From contig VFIW01000026.1 in the NCBI GenBank assembly GCA_006386115.1, positions 1-64,000 on the forward strand: DNA of 64,000 nt, given 5' to 3'. Of the stretch, positions 50,468-64,000 are shown in pieces (position 1 is the first letter of the stretch; each line of letters opens with the position of its first letter). Source of the stretch: Globisporangium splendens (Eukaryota > Oomycota > Peronosporomycetes > Pythiales > Pythiaceae). Made by a program: the position numbers and the translations under genes. Under the pieces are notes generated by a model, which was not told where the DNA came from, ran no database searches, and worked only from the letters and a program-made list of their open reading frames with translations.

Positions 50468-53400
50468 TCAAGTTGTTGCGCCAGAGTAAGGACCAAAGAG
50501 CACCTGCGTGTTCATCGTCGAGCTGTCTTCGTCTTTCTTGTTCTTGTCTTTTTTCTCGGTAGTGGACGATGGCGATGTCGGCGTCCATTTCAGAAATTTG
50601 TTCTTGAAATGCGATAACCCCGAGGACGCGCTCTCTTTTGTGACGTACCACTTTAGATGGCTCTCAAACTTTTGAAGCAGCAGCACCATTGGCTAGCGCT
50701 TGTGAGTACGTCATAGTCAGACTGCACTCTTGGAGAATGAACTGGAGATGTCGTGGAGTGTGCGTACCAGAGAACACTTGCTGATATGTCGACACCAATC
50801 GGGGCAATGTGTGCTGCCAGTGAATCGAAGCTTAAGTGAGCAACTGTGCGACTTCGGAGATCGTCAAGTCCCATTTCCAAGTGAATCTGCTTGGTCGCAA
50901 CAAGAATGCTGCTTCGGCTGTTGTCTTCACGGATATTGAACTGGGCGTCATAAACATCTGCGGTGTATTTCTTGAATGCGACGGGTTTAGAAACACTCAT
51001 GTCTTCGCTCTCACCAGTCCCGCTGGGACGATTTGCTTCATTTCCAACGTCACATCCTGAAGATCCTTCTTCATCTGGCACGTTAAGTGGCTTGGCTCCC
51101 AACTTGCCTTGCTGCAAAAGATCCAGTAGAGTATCGCGCGTGCTTCCTCTCCGCACGTTGCTAGGAACATCAAAGAGCGGCCACTCGTTGCTACTTCGTG
51201 AAGAGGAAGTGCTTTGAGGACGCCTCCAGGTATCAATTTTCGCAGACGTTTGGTGGGAGGCCGAATCAGATCCGGTATTGCTCATCGTAGATCGCGAGCG
51301 TACTTCCTGCTGCTGCTTTGCTTCCAGTAGCCGTTGTATACTATCCATCGTCAGCGATGCCATGTAGAAGACGGTATCTCGCGTTTCAATAGTCCACAGT
51401 AGTTTCATTGAATCAACTTGGATCGGGCTTGATCCATCGTCCAACAGCAGGTTATCCATCGGCGAAGGTCTCCTTTTTAACCTCGTTAACTTGGCGCGAA
51501 CAGCTTGAGCCCAAGATTTTGGCTTTGTGGGACTTGATGATGATGTATATGCATGTGACGCCGTCGTCGCTGACAGAGGAGTTACTATTGGGATTGCTAG
51601 AGGCATTGCTGCCAGCGAACCAGATCGCCTCAATTTTTTGGATCCGAAGAGACTGAACTCAAAATCAATCGGCTTGAAGTTGTCATGCATCACTTCGATG
51701 AAATACTCACCACATTCGCGAAATAGCGATTCGAACTCATCACCAACGGGATCGTGGTCGACTTCATTGGATGAATGGCTTATTCTGTAGCTTGTCCCAA
51801 TAGTTTCAAAGAAGAAATTTGATGCCTTCATAATGTCGAATGGAAGCAGCTCGCTCTCCACACTGGTTGTTTCGCTGATATCAGCACCACAAAGAGGGTT
51901 GCGAAGCATGTACGCACGGAACACATCGAGATACGTCGTAGCTTCGTAGACGGTCCACGCGCTTGACGTATCGATACTCTGAGTTTCAAGCGATCTTATC
52001 GACTGTGCGTTCCTTGTTATTCCATGAGAAAGGAAATCTTGGGTTATCACGAGCAAGCCGACTTCTTTCGTCGTAACGTCCCACCAAGCAACTTGAATAA
52101 AATCAATCAAGATATCCCACCGATAGCCAACGCATTTCAGCGTTGACTCCTTTGAAGCTTGATCGTTGGGAGATGCCGACTGACCATCTTCTCCGTCCTC
52201 GGTCAGATAGTACACGAGTAGAGGGTACACATAGTCCCAGTTGAGAGCGACCAGCACTTCCTCTTCAACAGGAACCTGAGTCACCGATCCAGAGCCAATC
52301 TTGGTTTTTATTGCGAGTTCGATCGACACTGCGAAGTTCTGACAAGTGGGCGGTGGTTGAGCTCCATTTCCGCATTCGTTTTTCTTGGAACTCATCTTGT
52401 CTCACTGGATAAAAGCATCGAGTTTTACTTGAGGCAAACAGATGCACTGTAACGGTAGGTCGCTTTCAAATCCTAGGGAGATTCTCGCACAACCATCGCT
52501 CGATTCCTCCAACAAGACTCGTAAAGATGAAAAGTGGAAGGCGAACTTCTGAAACTGGCGGAGGTTCAATGTGGCATCACGTATCGTGACATGTATGACT
52601 CGCTCACCGACATCTCGGTACGACGAGTCGACAATCGAACCTGATGATAGGCTGTCACCATACGGACACAGCAAATCGCATTCCTCAATGCCGACATCAA
52701 TATTGCCGACATATCGATGCCTCCAATTCGATATCGCAGGTCCCACCACAGCAGTCTCGTCTTGTTTCATTTCTCCTTGAGTGCCAAATGTATCTCGAAT
52801 AATTGGCAAAATCCTCGCCAGTTTCTCTGACAGTTTCTTCTCTACTGTGACTTTGCAGCACTTAGCCAAAGCACTACAGTCAAAAATCAATGTTCTGCAA
52901 GCGTCCGAATTCTTTTCACTTGGTGCTGGCCGTCGCACGATGTCTGTCATCGCAAACCGGGTTTCCACTCCGCGAAACTCTGCAATTGGAATCGTGAGCC
53001 GAAGTATCGCAAGCGACCCCATGCTAATGCAGCCTTCAATGCCCAGAGTCTGGCAAATCGTCTCAGTAAATGCCAACTCGACACTTGGATCTTCTCGCTG
53101 CATCACCTCCACCAAAGAAGTGACAGATTCGGCGATTCCGATATGTTTGGATAGCACTGTCTCCATTTCCAGCGATTTCGACACCACGTGGTATATGTCG
53201 CTTATGCTTTCATCAGCATCGCCTGGGGTCGAAGATTTTTCGTGAATCTCGATTGCTAGCTGAGCACAGTCTATCGATACACCTTGCCGAGAAATTTTTC
53301 GTTCGGCAGACTCATTGTCATCAACTTGTTTCTTGGGATTGAATAGTTCATCGAAGTGAAGCAGTAGCAGCAAAAGTCGAAACCTGGACGCGCAAAAACT

Positions 53401-55970
53401 GCCATATGTGTGGCTTTGACGGTAGTTTGTACTGGAGTCTTCGCAAGCAAAAGCTGGTGGCCAAAGAGAACCTTCTGAGCAAAGCTAGCACCAGAAAGTT
53501 CTATCGCAGGTAAAGAATCACCCCACAGCAGGCTAAACTGAGCACAGTCAAATGAGCTATGGATCGCCAGCTTCATCTTTTGATGGATGGCAGAAACATC
53601 TTTGATTCGAACTGCGACCAGCTGGGCAACATCGTAAACGTCATACAGCATAATCTCGATATTCTTGAGCACCTCCGAAGCGTGCTGCGGTTGGCTCTGT
53701 GCGTTTTCACCCGTTAATACACTTGAACTTGGCATACTTCTTGGAGGTGTCAGAATCAAGTTCACTTTATCTATAATCGCCGATATCGCTGACCATTCCA
53801 CCAGCAAATCTGTATGCATTCGATGGCTCCAATGGATTTGCAATTCAGCGATCACGACTGACATTTCAGTGTCCATGGAAACTTCTCTTCGCTTGTCTTG
53901 TCTTTTGACCAACACATCCTTCATGTACGCAATAGGGAACTGGCTGATGGCGTCGACACTTCCGTCTTTCAGGTCGTTAACAGCTACCGATCGAAACTTG
54001 GCTTCGACGCCTGTAATCTTGGTATATTGTGGATGCTGAACAATACTTTTCGTCAGAGCAAGCTCGGCACCGACAAAGAAAATGCAATGCGCTTGCTTTT
54101 CCTTCGCACAAGGTGCAGCCACATTCGCACGGATCTCCTCGACTTGAAACTCATGCTGCTTCGATTCGGGACTATCTGACGGCGCTATTTTGGTGGTCAT
54201 AACAGTGCTCAGACCAACCACAACCAATTCTTCGGCAAGGGTGCTCTTTGTTTGGTCGACTACTTTGACCGTCCAAGATCGAGTCTTCACAGTGACCTCC
54301 CATTCCAGTTGGCTTGACTTCTTCAGTGAAAGTTGACTGTGCTCGAGATCAGAACGCACCTATGCTATCTGTGCTGCAGCCTGATGATTAAGTCCCTTCA
54401 GTCGGTCCCCAGCAGCGACCAATGAGTGAAAAATCGCTCCAATCCGTGGGCTCAAAAGAATCTCTATGTCCCCCATAGTGCATGCAATCGTTCCCTGTCC
54501 TTGGTGTGTTTGAGTCGCGTTGATTTCAAGTGCTGACATAGAAAGTATATCTTGCTTGAATTCGCGTCCAGCTTTCACACGGATACGATTTAGAATGGCG
54601 TGCACGCACACTCCGCTGGGCTCACGGACATCGATCATTTCATGGACAAACTCAAGCTCGAGATTTTCTTGCAACTCGCTGGGTAAAATTGCGACTTTTG
54701 TTGTACTCAAGTGGCCGATTTCTGCAGCAAATTGGACAGGAACGATGATTTGGTCTTGCAATTCGTGGACCACAATAACTGAAAAATGCAGATCACTGAT
54801 GTCTTTGGCCACGATTCGATTGCTCGATCCAACTGCTGCTGCTTCTGCGTCTTGTGGTTTTGCTGCCAGAGCTGACGCTTCTGATCTCTGAAAAAGCCCT
54901 TTTTGAATCAGCTCTAGCTTCTTCAGCATCAAAAACTCCAGAAACGGTGTACATAGCTGGATCGACACCAAATCTTCTTTGTTTCCGACAAGCTTGAATC
55001 CAACTATCTTTTGGTTCATCAGTTGAAGCTCTGCTATTAAGCACAGGTTGGGGCAATTGAAGCGAATCTCGTCCCTGATCACGTCCTCCATATCTTGCGA
55101 GTCTTTTTTCGCCTCGCGGTAGGTACGTAGATACATCGGAGAGGCTTGCACTTCCACGTACAGCAAGTTTTGCGCGACCAGAACATCGGTGATCCCAACG
55201 AACAATGCGCGGCATCGGAATTCTGTGGCGACCTCAAAGCAGCGCAGCTTGAGTCGAATGCTGCCGACCTGGAAATCGACAAACTGAAGAAATCCGACGG
55301 GGTTTGTCGCTGCTGGATCTGTTGAAGAGAAATCAAAAAGAAGAGAAATCCAGTCGGCCCTAGATATAGTCAACGAACAAGGATTCTAATGGACGTTGCA
55401 TATAGACGTACTTGCATTCGCTGGCTCCGGATTCGCCGCGTGCGAACGTGGTTTCTGGCGAACAAGCTCATGGAGTAAGGTCTCATCCAAACGATACAGC
55501 TCGCCCACAACGTCTCCGATCTCCAGCGCAAACATCTTGGTCTGTCCGAACGAGTGGAAAAACTCCTTGATGTAGCAGTGGAGTGTGATCTTCGTGAACA
55601 GCAGTGTCCAGTCTCCACTGCCGCTCTTCATCTCGACATGGACAAACTGGATCAGCCGCAGCAGCACCAGCTTTACCTGCACGCTGACATCGATTTCCTT
55701 GTGTTTGCGTTGCTGCTTTGCGAGATGGAACGCGATCGCCTTGGACAACAGCAGTCCCATGAGTCGGTAGCGGTTCACGAAGCCCGCGATCAGTACAATC
55801 AACAAAAGCACCCACTTGCGGTGCCACCCTGGCGCGAACAACAGCACAGAGTCCGACATAACGGTGCTGTACATGGAGTAGAAGGGCGGGCTCAATGTGC
55901 AGTAGCGACGCGCTCCATTCCAAGGCAACAGGAGCGGGAGCCACAGCTTCAATGCGCGCAACGGCAACAA
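50468..55970 (-). CDS. BLTP2/Hobbit/SABRE-like bridge lipid-transfer protein
   Basis: Large membrane-contact-site protein that channels lipids through a long groove (family knowledge). The likely start is ATG 55860 (MSDSVLLFAPGWHRK) with a hydrophobic anchor (WVLLLIVLIAGFV); ATG 55970 is an alternative. Exonic frames cover 55386-55970, 54360-55373, 53271-54359, 52402-53373, 50653-52395 and 50468-50689. Family signs: MKLLWTIETRDTVFYMAS, VYDAQFNIREDNSRSSILVATKQ and AHIAPIGVDISASVLWY. Short introns are plausible at 53325-53383, about 54324-54422, and near 50660-50710. TGA at 52402-52404 is not removed by an obvious intron. The protein ends about where other members continue for hundreds of residues, so it may be C-terminally truncated or mis-spliced in my model. 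Confidence 0.6.
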
Positions 55971-56028
55971 TGGAAATGCAGGGTTTCCCTTTTCGTGTTT
56001 TTGGAAGCAGAAAACCAGTTCTGACCAA

Positions 56029-56342
56029 TCATATGGAAAGAGGATAGATTTTGACCAATCGTATGGCTTTACTTTGTGTGAAACATGCCAAATGGGTGCC
56101 GCGAACCGTCGTCAAGTAAAGACGACAACCCACCGATCCGTCCACACAGTATTCTATATTAGGTAGGTTTCTATTTTTTCTGTAAATGGCTGATTCTGTC
56201 GATTTAAGGTAAAATCGGACTTAAGTCGACAAAAATCTGGCAACTTTACTGAAAAGACGCGAAAGATTCCAGACCTGTTTGGTTCAGTTGTCATGGCAGC
56301 TATCCATTTTACAATCTTCACCCTCACGCACAAGCGGAGGCG
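56029..56342. promoter_or_regulatory. Divergent promoter region, BLTP2-like / GH47
   Basis: About 310 bp between the two starts. TCCATTTTACAATCTT (56303-56318) matches the oomycete initiator pattern 25 bp before the GH47 ATG. A short direct repeat (gaccaatc.tatgg) occurs at 56021 and 56054. Confidence 0.5.
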
Positions 56343-58448
<2,106 letters not shown>

Positions 58449-58686
58449 TGTCCATCCTAATAGCTGACTTTCTGTCCTCATGACGTAGCGTAGGCTTATG
58501 GGTTCAGTTCGCACGCCTGCAATCATGCTCACAATCCACAACACCAAGTGTCTCAGTATGCTATTTGATAGTTTTTGTCTTTGATTCTTTGTTCGTCGGT
58601 CGTGAGGAGGTCGCTTGTTCATACGGTATTTGGAAGAAATGACTTGGTTTCAGTATACTTCCCCCTGCTGCATGGCTTTTTTTCAG

Positions 58687-59628
58687 GTCGAGAACGAAGA
58701 GAACATTGGAAGAAAGAGAGCGAGAGAGAAAGCGGCGGAAGCGCGCTCTATTCCTCCATTACGCGCGCGATACACAGACCCATACGCATTTGACGCACTC
58801 ATGGGAGCCGCGCTCTGTTCCTGCGGTGGACGCGCCGACGACGACCACGCGCTGCTCTTCGGCGTGGCGCTCGACAAGGCCAAGCACCTGCAGCAGCAGC
58901 ACCGCCACGCGCTGCTGGGCTTCGCCAAGTCGCCACACAAGTACGCCGGCAAATCGCCGCTCGACCAGCATGGCTCGCTCTACCACAGCCGCGGTGAGAC
59001 TTACGAGCTCTCGGACGACGTGTACGTTGCGGCACAGGACGACGACGACCTGCACCATCCGCACCACCGCACGGTGCTGCTCGTGAACCGCCACAGCAGT
59101 GCGCTCGCGATCGCCGAGGCGTTCCGTATGAAATTGCAGGAGTCGCCCATCAGCGCACACGAGAAGATGCAGTTTTTATTGGCGCCGAGAGCGGCGACGT
59201 CGCCGCACGATCATGATGCGAATGCTCAGGACGAGAAAGAGACACAGGACTCGTACGCCAAGCACCACCCCAGCGATGAGGGCTCCTACGACGACGATGA
59301 CGATGAGAGTGTGAGCGAAGAGGACTGGAAGCAGCGCGCGAACCCGCTGATCAGCATCATCGTGCCGCCGGGCCCGTGCGGTCTCGTGCTCCAGGTCGAG
59401 AACGAGCCGGGCTTGCCGCCCATCGTCGACGGCTTCGTGCGCCGATACGACGGCAAGAAAGGCGTGATCGAGAACAGCGGCATGGTGCAGAAAGGCAGCG
59501 TGCTCTGCGCGATCAACGACATTGACGTCTCGCGAATGCCGCTGAAGGAGGTCGTGCGCACGCTCAACCTGTCGTCCCACCTCGAGCGCAAGTTCGTTTT
59601 TCGCGACAGCGTGGCGACCGTCACATGA
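58687..59628 (+). CDS. Hypothetical protein with C-terminal PDZ-like domain
   Basis: An open frame of 314 codons begins after a good 3' splice site (TTTTTTTCAG at 58677-58686), so a 5' exon is probably missing; the frame itself is open from 58615. His/Asp-rich segments (DDDDLHHPHHR, DDDDDESVSEEDW) precede a C-terminal region from about 59350 that reads as a PDZ fold: NPLISIIVPPGPCGLVLQVEN...GMVQKGSVLCAINDIDVSRMPLKEVVRTL. No signal peptide or membrane segment is seen. It follows the GH47 gene in the same direction and converges with the AFG3-like gene. Confidence 0.6.
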   Translation, partial: VENEENIGRKRAREKAAEARSIPPLRARYTDPYAFDALMGAALCSCGGRADDDHALLFGVALDKAKHLQQQHRHALLGFAKSPHKYAGKSPLDQHGSLYHSRGETYELSDDVYVAAQDDDDLHHPHHRTVLLVNRHSSALAIAEAFRMKLQESPISAHEKMQFLLAPRAATSPHDHDANAQDEKETQDSYAKHHPSDEGSYDDDDDESVSEEDWKQRANPLISIIVPPGPCGLVLQVENEPGLPPIVDGFVRRYDGKKGVIENSGMVQKGSVLCAINDIDVSRMPLKEVVRTLNLSSHLERKFVFRDSVATVT

Positions 59629-59997
59629 TTTATATATGAGTAGCAAGTAGTACTTAAGTAGGTAGGAACGTAGCTCGTGGAGCGCAGTGAATTCCAACAA
59701 ACGACTCAACGCGTTCGCTTTATGTATCCTGATATCGGCAGCATGCAGATGTGGATTCGCTTTTCCATGCGCCATCTGGTGAAAACCAGACTGCAAAACA
59801 CATGGACATAAAGTGTCCATGTGTTTGCTTCGTAATGAGAGGCGCCAAGTGAGCTGACCCCTTGTGTGTCTCACATGACCTCACACCAAAATGAAGCAAT
59901 CCACGATGGTGGCGAAAGTTTAAAGCAAAAAAAAAGAGAGACGATTTTCTATATACCAAAAAACAAATGAGAAACAGAGATCCTCCGTTTTCCTCAC
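59629..59997. other. Convergent intergenic region
   Basis: Shared 3' flanks of the PDZ-like (+) and AFG3-like (-) genes. A 15-bp inverted repeat (aaaacacatggacat...tgtccatgtgttt, 59795-59826) could form a hairpin. Nothing else seen. Confidence 0.5.
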
Positions 59998-62927
59998 TTA
60001 GTTGTCCTTCTTGTCGTCCTCAGTCTTGCTGTTCGTGGCCTCGCCCTCCGCTTGTTTATCTTGTTTGTCTTCCTCTTGAGCGGCTTCACTGTTGCTCTTT
60101 GCCAGTTTGTCGGCCTCGTACTTGTCGGCCTCCTTCCACGACTCCTCTACGAACTCCGTGTACGTCTTGTTGCCGCCAAATGGACGCGGACCGAGCACAC
60201 GCACGATGTCCGAGTGGTTGATCGTCTCGTTCTTGAGCAGCTCCTCGGCGAGCTCGTGGAGCACGCCCTGTTTCTCCTTCAGCAGCTGCTTCGTGCGCTC
60301 GTACGCCTCGCTCACGATCTTGGCCGCTTCCTCGTCCATGATCTGAGCCGTCTTCTCACTGTACGGCTTGTCCTGCGGGTACGCGCCTTCTTCCTTCGGG
60401 AACGCCAACTGGCCCACACGGTCGTTCATGCCGTACAGCTGCACCATCGAGTACGCGATCTGAGTCACGCGACGGAGATCGTCCGATGCGCCCGTCGTAA
60501 TGCGTCCGTCGAAATTGATGTACTCCGACGCACGACCGCCGAGCGCCATGCACATGATGTCGATCATCGCCTCCTTGCTGTGCAGCGCCACTTCCTTTGG
60601 CAAGTACTGCGCATACCCGAGCGATCCCTTGCCACGCGGCACGATCGTGACCTTGAGCAGCGGATCCGCGTGCTCCAGGAACCAGCCGGCAACGGCGTGA
60701 CCGGCTTCGTGGTAAGCAACCGTCTTCTTCTCCTCGGGACTCATGATGCGGTTCGTTTCAAGGCCACCGATCACACGGTCCGTGGCTTGCTCGAAATCCT
60801 TAAACGTGATGCTCGTGCCGCTACGACGCGCCGCGACGATCGCAGCTTCGTTACAGATGTTCGCAATCTCGGCGCCAGCAAATCCGGGCGTCAAGGCCGC
60901 CAGACGACGCGCGAAGTCGTCCACGTTGCCGTCCAACTGCAGCCCCTTCAAGTGCACCTTGAAGATCTCGCGACGGCCCTTGATGTCCGGTTTGTCGACG
61001 GTGATCTGACGATCGAAACGACCTGGACGCAGAATTGCCTTATCGAGAATATCGGCGCGGTTCGTACCGGCGAGCACGACGACACCTTCACTGGACGCGA
61101 AGCCATCCATCTCGACGAGCAACTGGTTCAACGTGTTCTCACGCTCGTCGTTGCCGCCACCGAATTGGCCCTTGCTACGCGCACGCGCGACGGCATCGAT
61201 TTCATCGATGAAGATGATGCACGGCGCGTTCGCACGCGCTTCACGGAACAAGTCACGCACACGCGATGGACCGACACCGACGAACATCTCAATGAAATCC
61301 GAACCTGAGATGCTGTAGAACGGGACGCTGGCTTCACCAGCCGTGGCCTTGGCAAGCAGTGTCTTACCCGTACCTGGTGGACCAACAAGCAACGCACCCT
61401 TCGGGATCTTGGCGCCGAGGTCCGTGAATCGCTTCTGGTTTCTCAAAAAGTCGACAAACTCCATGATCTCCTTCTTGGCTTCGTCGACACCAGCGACGTC
61501 CTTGAACGTGATCTTGATGTCCTCCTTCGTGATCTTCTTCGCTGGACTCTTACCGACCTTGAAGATGTTGCCGAGACCACCACCACCGCCACCAGCAGCA
61601 CCACCCATTCCACGCATCGACATGAGCAAAAAGCCCACGAGCACGAGCGTCGGCAAAAACTTGAGCAACTCCGAGGCAAAGTTCAGCTCGTTTGTGTATT
61701 GCACGGGGATGTAATCATGCGGACGGATGCCCATCTGGTGCTGCGCGTGCTCCAACTGGCGCTCAAAGTTCTCGACGCTGCCGAGGTTGAAGTAGTACGT
61801 TGGCTGGCTCGCAGCCGCAGGCTTCGATCGGCCAGGCACGCTCGGCGCGCCAGGATACGACGAACTTGGCGCGTCCGAGTGGCCCGACAGGTCCTTTCCG
61901 AACTCGTAGTGCGCCGCCTTGGGGTCGTTCCAGTCGCCCGAGTCCTGGCCCGACGAAGCAGCACCGGCTGACGCGACCGACGGGTCGTGCAAATACACCT
62001 TAGCGTACTTTTTGTTGACGATCACTACTTTCTCCACGCGGCCCGATTCGAGAAGGTTGTTACGGAACTCCTGGTACGTGATTTCCTGCATTGGCTTGTC
62101 GATGCTCGCGAGGTCCGAGAGAAACAGCGCGGCCACGGCAAGCGGAATCAAGTACGCCATGCCTTCCTTTCCGTTCCCACTGTTGTTTCCACCGCTGCCA
62201 CCGGATGAGCCCGATCCACCCGAGGATCCCTTGCTGCCGTTTTCCGCGCTCTTGGAGCTCAATTTCTTGACGTCGCCAGCCGCGTTCTCGGCCGACTTTG
62301 ACGCTCCCTTAGGTGGCGTTGGCTTGCCTCCGCCTGACGCAGCGCCATTCTTCGGGTAAAAGCGTCCAAATCCTACACATCAAAACAAGAAAAAATGCGT
62401 ATGAGTGCGATGGCGCATGTCGGAAGGTGTAGATGCCAGAGAGCCGTACCCTTCGGGATGTTTTCCGACAACCACGTCACCAAACTCGTTGCTTTCTCCG
62501 TCTTCTCCGCATTGCGAGCTACGCATTCACCAAGGTACAAATTAAAAAAAAGATATCCAAGCAGAAAAGTGCATTTTGTCACATTAATGCACTTACAGAT
62601 CGAGTGCGGACGCACGGTTTGCATCGCGGACTTCATGATCGCTGGGTTCTGCGGCATGCGCATCAGTCCGTTCGCGCCAAAGCGGTTCAACGTCACGCCC
62701 AATTGCTGTCATAACGTACGATCATTAACGCGCACAATGTAGTTTCTTTAGAGTCTCCATCTAAAAACGTGGGGCTCCCAGCGCTCCGCTCTATCTATGC
62801 GCATAAACAGAGGATATTTAAAGAGGCAGCGCACCTGCTGCAGGACGTGCATGTGGCGCGGGTTGCACTGCTTGCGCAGCGTGAGCAGCGCGTCGCGGCG
62901 CAGACGCCTCGTGGACGTGAGCATCAT
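59998..62927 (-). CDS. Mitochondrial m-AAA protease (AFG3/FtsH type)
   Basis: ATP-driven zinc metalloprotease of the mitochondrial inner membrane, facing the matrix; degrades misfolded proteins and processes others. Four exons: 62835-62927, 62597-62705, 62450-62518, 59998-62372 (881 residues). ATG 62927 gives a basic presequence ([20 protein letters not shown]). Then a Gly/Ser-rich stretch, membrane segment 1 ([18 protein letters not shown]), the intermembrane domain, membrane segment 2 ([18 protein letters not shown]), Walker A (VGPPGTGKT), Walker B ([10 protein letters not shown]), second region of homology ([21 protein letters not shown]) and HEAGH zinc site ([13 protein letters not shown]), ending in a charged Lys/Asp/Glu tail. 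All key residues are present. Divergent from RPS2. Confidence 0.95.
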
Positions 62928-63403
62928 CTTGACCAACGGAGTGTCGTGTCTGTCGTTCCCCCTCGTTCTTTGGCTTTCGCTCACTTGGACCAGCCACAGT
63001 CGGCCAGGTTCGAAAAACGGTTCGTAACGGCAAGATCCCGATGTTGATTGCTCGCGATACGAACATGCTGGCATGGATTACGTAGGCGGAATGATGGTTT
63101 TCTGAACAAATCGAGAATGTTGGTGGAAAAGGAGCTCTATTCGGATCCAGAGCGCTCTATACGAGGCATGCTTGCTTTGGATCCCTTCGTGCGACAGTGC
63201 TGCTACAGAAGGAGCTGTATTCGGAGCTATTGAGCTGAAACGACCTTCGCGCCACCTTGTGTGTTTGATTGGTGGAGAACGTAGTGGTGGTTGGGAAGAG
63301 ACCTCTGTGGTGGTGATGATACTGACTGGCGGCGACGTCCATGAAGCCCCGCATTATTCGTTCAATTCGCCCTGTGTAAAGAAATCGAACTAACTCAACA
63401 ATA
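62928..63403. promoter_or_regulatory. Divergent promoter region, AFG3-like / RPS2
   Basis: No gene seen. GCATTATTCGTTCAATTC (63351-63368) resembles the oomycete initiator, 36 bp before the RPS2 ATG. AAGGAGCT and GGAGCTAT are repeated around 63130-63230. Confidence 0.45.
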
Positions 63404-64000
63404 ATGGCTGACGCTGCTCCAACGCAACGTGGTGGTTTCGGACGTGGTCGTGGTGGCCGTGGTGGCCGCGGTGGCCGTGGCGGCCGTGGTCGCGGTCGTG
63501 GCGGCGACGACAACAAGGAGTGGGTGCCAGTCACCAAGCTCGGTCGTCTGGTAAAGGAAGGCAAGATCTCGTCGCTCGAGGAGATCTACCTCTTCTCGCT
63601 CCCAATCAAAGAGTGCGAGATCGTGAACCACTTCTTGGAGGCGCAGCTCAAGGATGAAGTCATGAAGATCATGCCAGTGCAAAAGCAGACCACGGCCGGT
63701 CAGCGCACGCGTTTCAAGGCGTTCGTTGCCGTCGGTGACCACAACGGCCACATCGGTCTCGGCGTGAAGTGCGCCAAGGAAGTCGCGACGTCGATCCGTG
63801 GTGCCATCATCCTCGCCAAGATCGCGCTGGTGCCAGTGCGTCGTGGTTACTGGGGTTTGATGATCGGTGCTCCTCACACCGTGCCAAACAAGGTGACGGG
63901 CAAGTGTGGTTCGGTCCGTGTGCGTTTGATCCCAGCTCCTCGTGGTACCGGTTTGTGTGCCGCCCCTGCTCCAAAGAAGCTTTTGGGTATGGCTGGTATC
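63404..64000 (+). CDS. RPS2: 40S ribosomal protein uS5 (RPS2), 3' end outside window
   Basis: Small-subunit protein at the mRNA entry region, needed for decoding accuracy. ATG at 63404. Residues 8-34 are RGG repeats ([13 protein letters not shown]...), a usual arginine-methylation tail in eukaryotic RPS2. The double-stranded-RNA-binding S5 domain follows ([37 protein letters not shown]), then the C-terminal domain ([20 protein letters not shown]). 199 codons are visible with no intron. The family is about 270-290 residues, so roughly the last quarter is missing. Confidence 0.97.
   Translation, partial: MADAAPTQRGGFGRGRGGRGGRGGRGGRGRGRGGDDNKEWVPVTKLGRLVKEGKISSLEEIYLFSLPIKECEIVNHFLEAQLKDEVMKIMPVQKQTTAGQRTRFKAFVAVGDHNGHIGLGVKCAKEVATSIRGAIILAKIALVPVRRGYWGLMIGAPHTVPNKVTGKCGSVRVRLIPAPRGTGLCAAPAPKKLLGMAGI

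Noticed and set aside
60052..61308. 418-codon + strand frame opposite the AFG3-like gene
   Set aside because: GC-rich shadow of a strongly conserved coding exon on the other strand; no family motifs.
63157..63564. - strand frame opposite the RPS2 start ([12 protein letters not shown])
   Set aside because: Shadow of the RGG repeats of RPS2.

Overview
The window is nuclear DNA from an oomycete (water mould). The evidence is intron-bearing eukaryotic genes, Ty3/gypsy chromoviruses, LINEs and tRNA-linked elements, and oomycete-type initiator sites (CATT..CAAT-like) before several genes. I cannot name the species. It falls into two halves: about 1-46.3 kb is transposon and tandem-repeat sequence, and about 47.5-64 kb holds conserved single-copy genes.

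Repeat half. G1 (3-8529) and G2 (37758-46280) are near-identical full-length gypsy chromoviruses on the + strand. Each has about 534-bp LTRs, gag, a -1 frameshift signal (GGGAAAC plus a 12-bp stem), pol with a chromodomain, and a long ORF on the opposite strand between the integrase end and the 3' LTR. G3 (28824-36018, - strand) is a second, decayed gypsy family. It also carries an antisense coiled-coil ORF in the same interval. G4 (36131-47462, - strand) is an older gypsy element. G2 landed three codons into its gag gene, and its 5' LTR and primer-binding site survive at 47.1-47.5 kb.

Between G1 and G3, an array of about 470-bp units (9.2-13.9 kb) carries nine intact tRNA-Thr(UGU) genes and one degenerate copy, all on the - strand. 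Two LINE copies (L-A from 13941, L-B from 22612) each begin exactly at the 5' end of a tRNA-Thr sequence. LINE-like 3' ends sit upstream of the same 16-bp tRNA segment, which suggests a tRNA-gene-specific LINE. Inside the L-A 3' region lies a - strand unit with a tRNA-Gly(CCC), an initiator-like site and a gene for an acidic, chromodomain- and cysteine-peptidase-like protein broken by two in-frame TGAs. A fragment of the same unit follows L-B.

Gene half. In order: a MICU-type mitochondrial EF-hand Ca2+-uptake regulator (47935-50310, +), which contains an apparent U12-type AT-AC intron; a BLTP2/Hobbit/SABRE-like lipid-transfer protein (-), tail to tail with it; a GH47 class I alpha-mannosidase (+); a PDZ-like protein (+); an AFG3/FtsH-type mitochondrial m-AAA protease (59998-62927, -); and, divergent from it, ribosomal protein uS5/RPS2, cut by the window end. 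These are unrelated housekeeping functions with no operon logic. The most unusual features are the antisense genes of the chromoviruses and the tRNA-Thr array with its LINEs.
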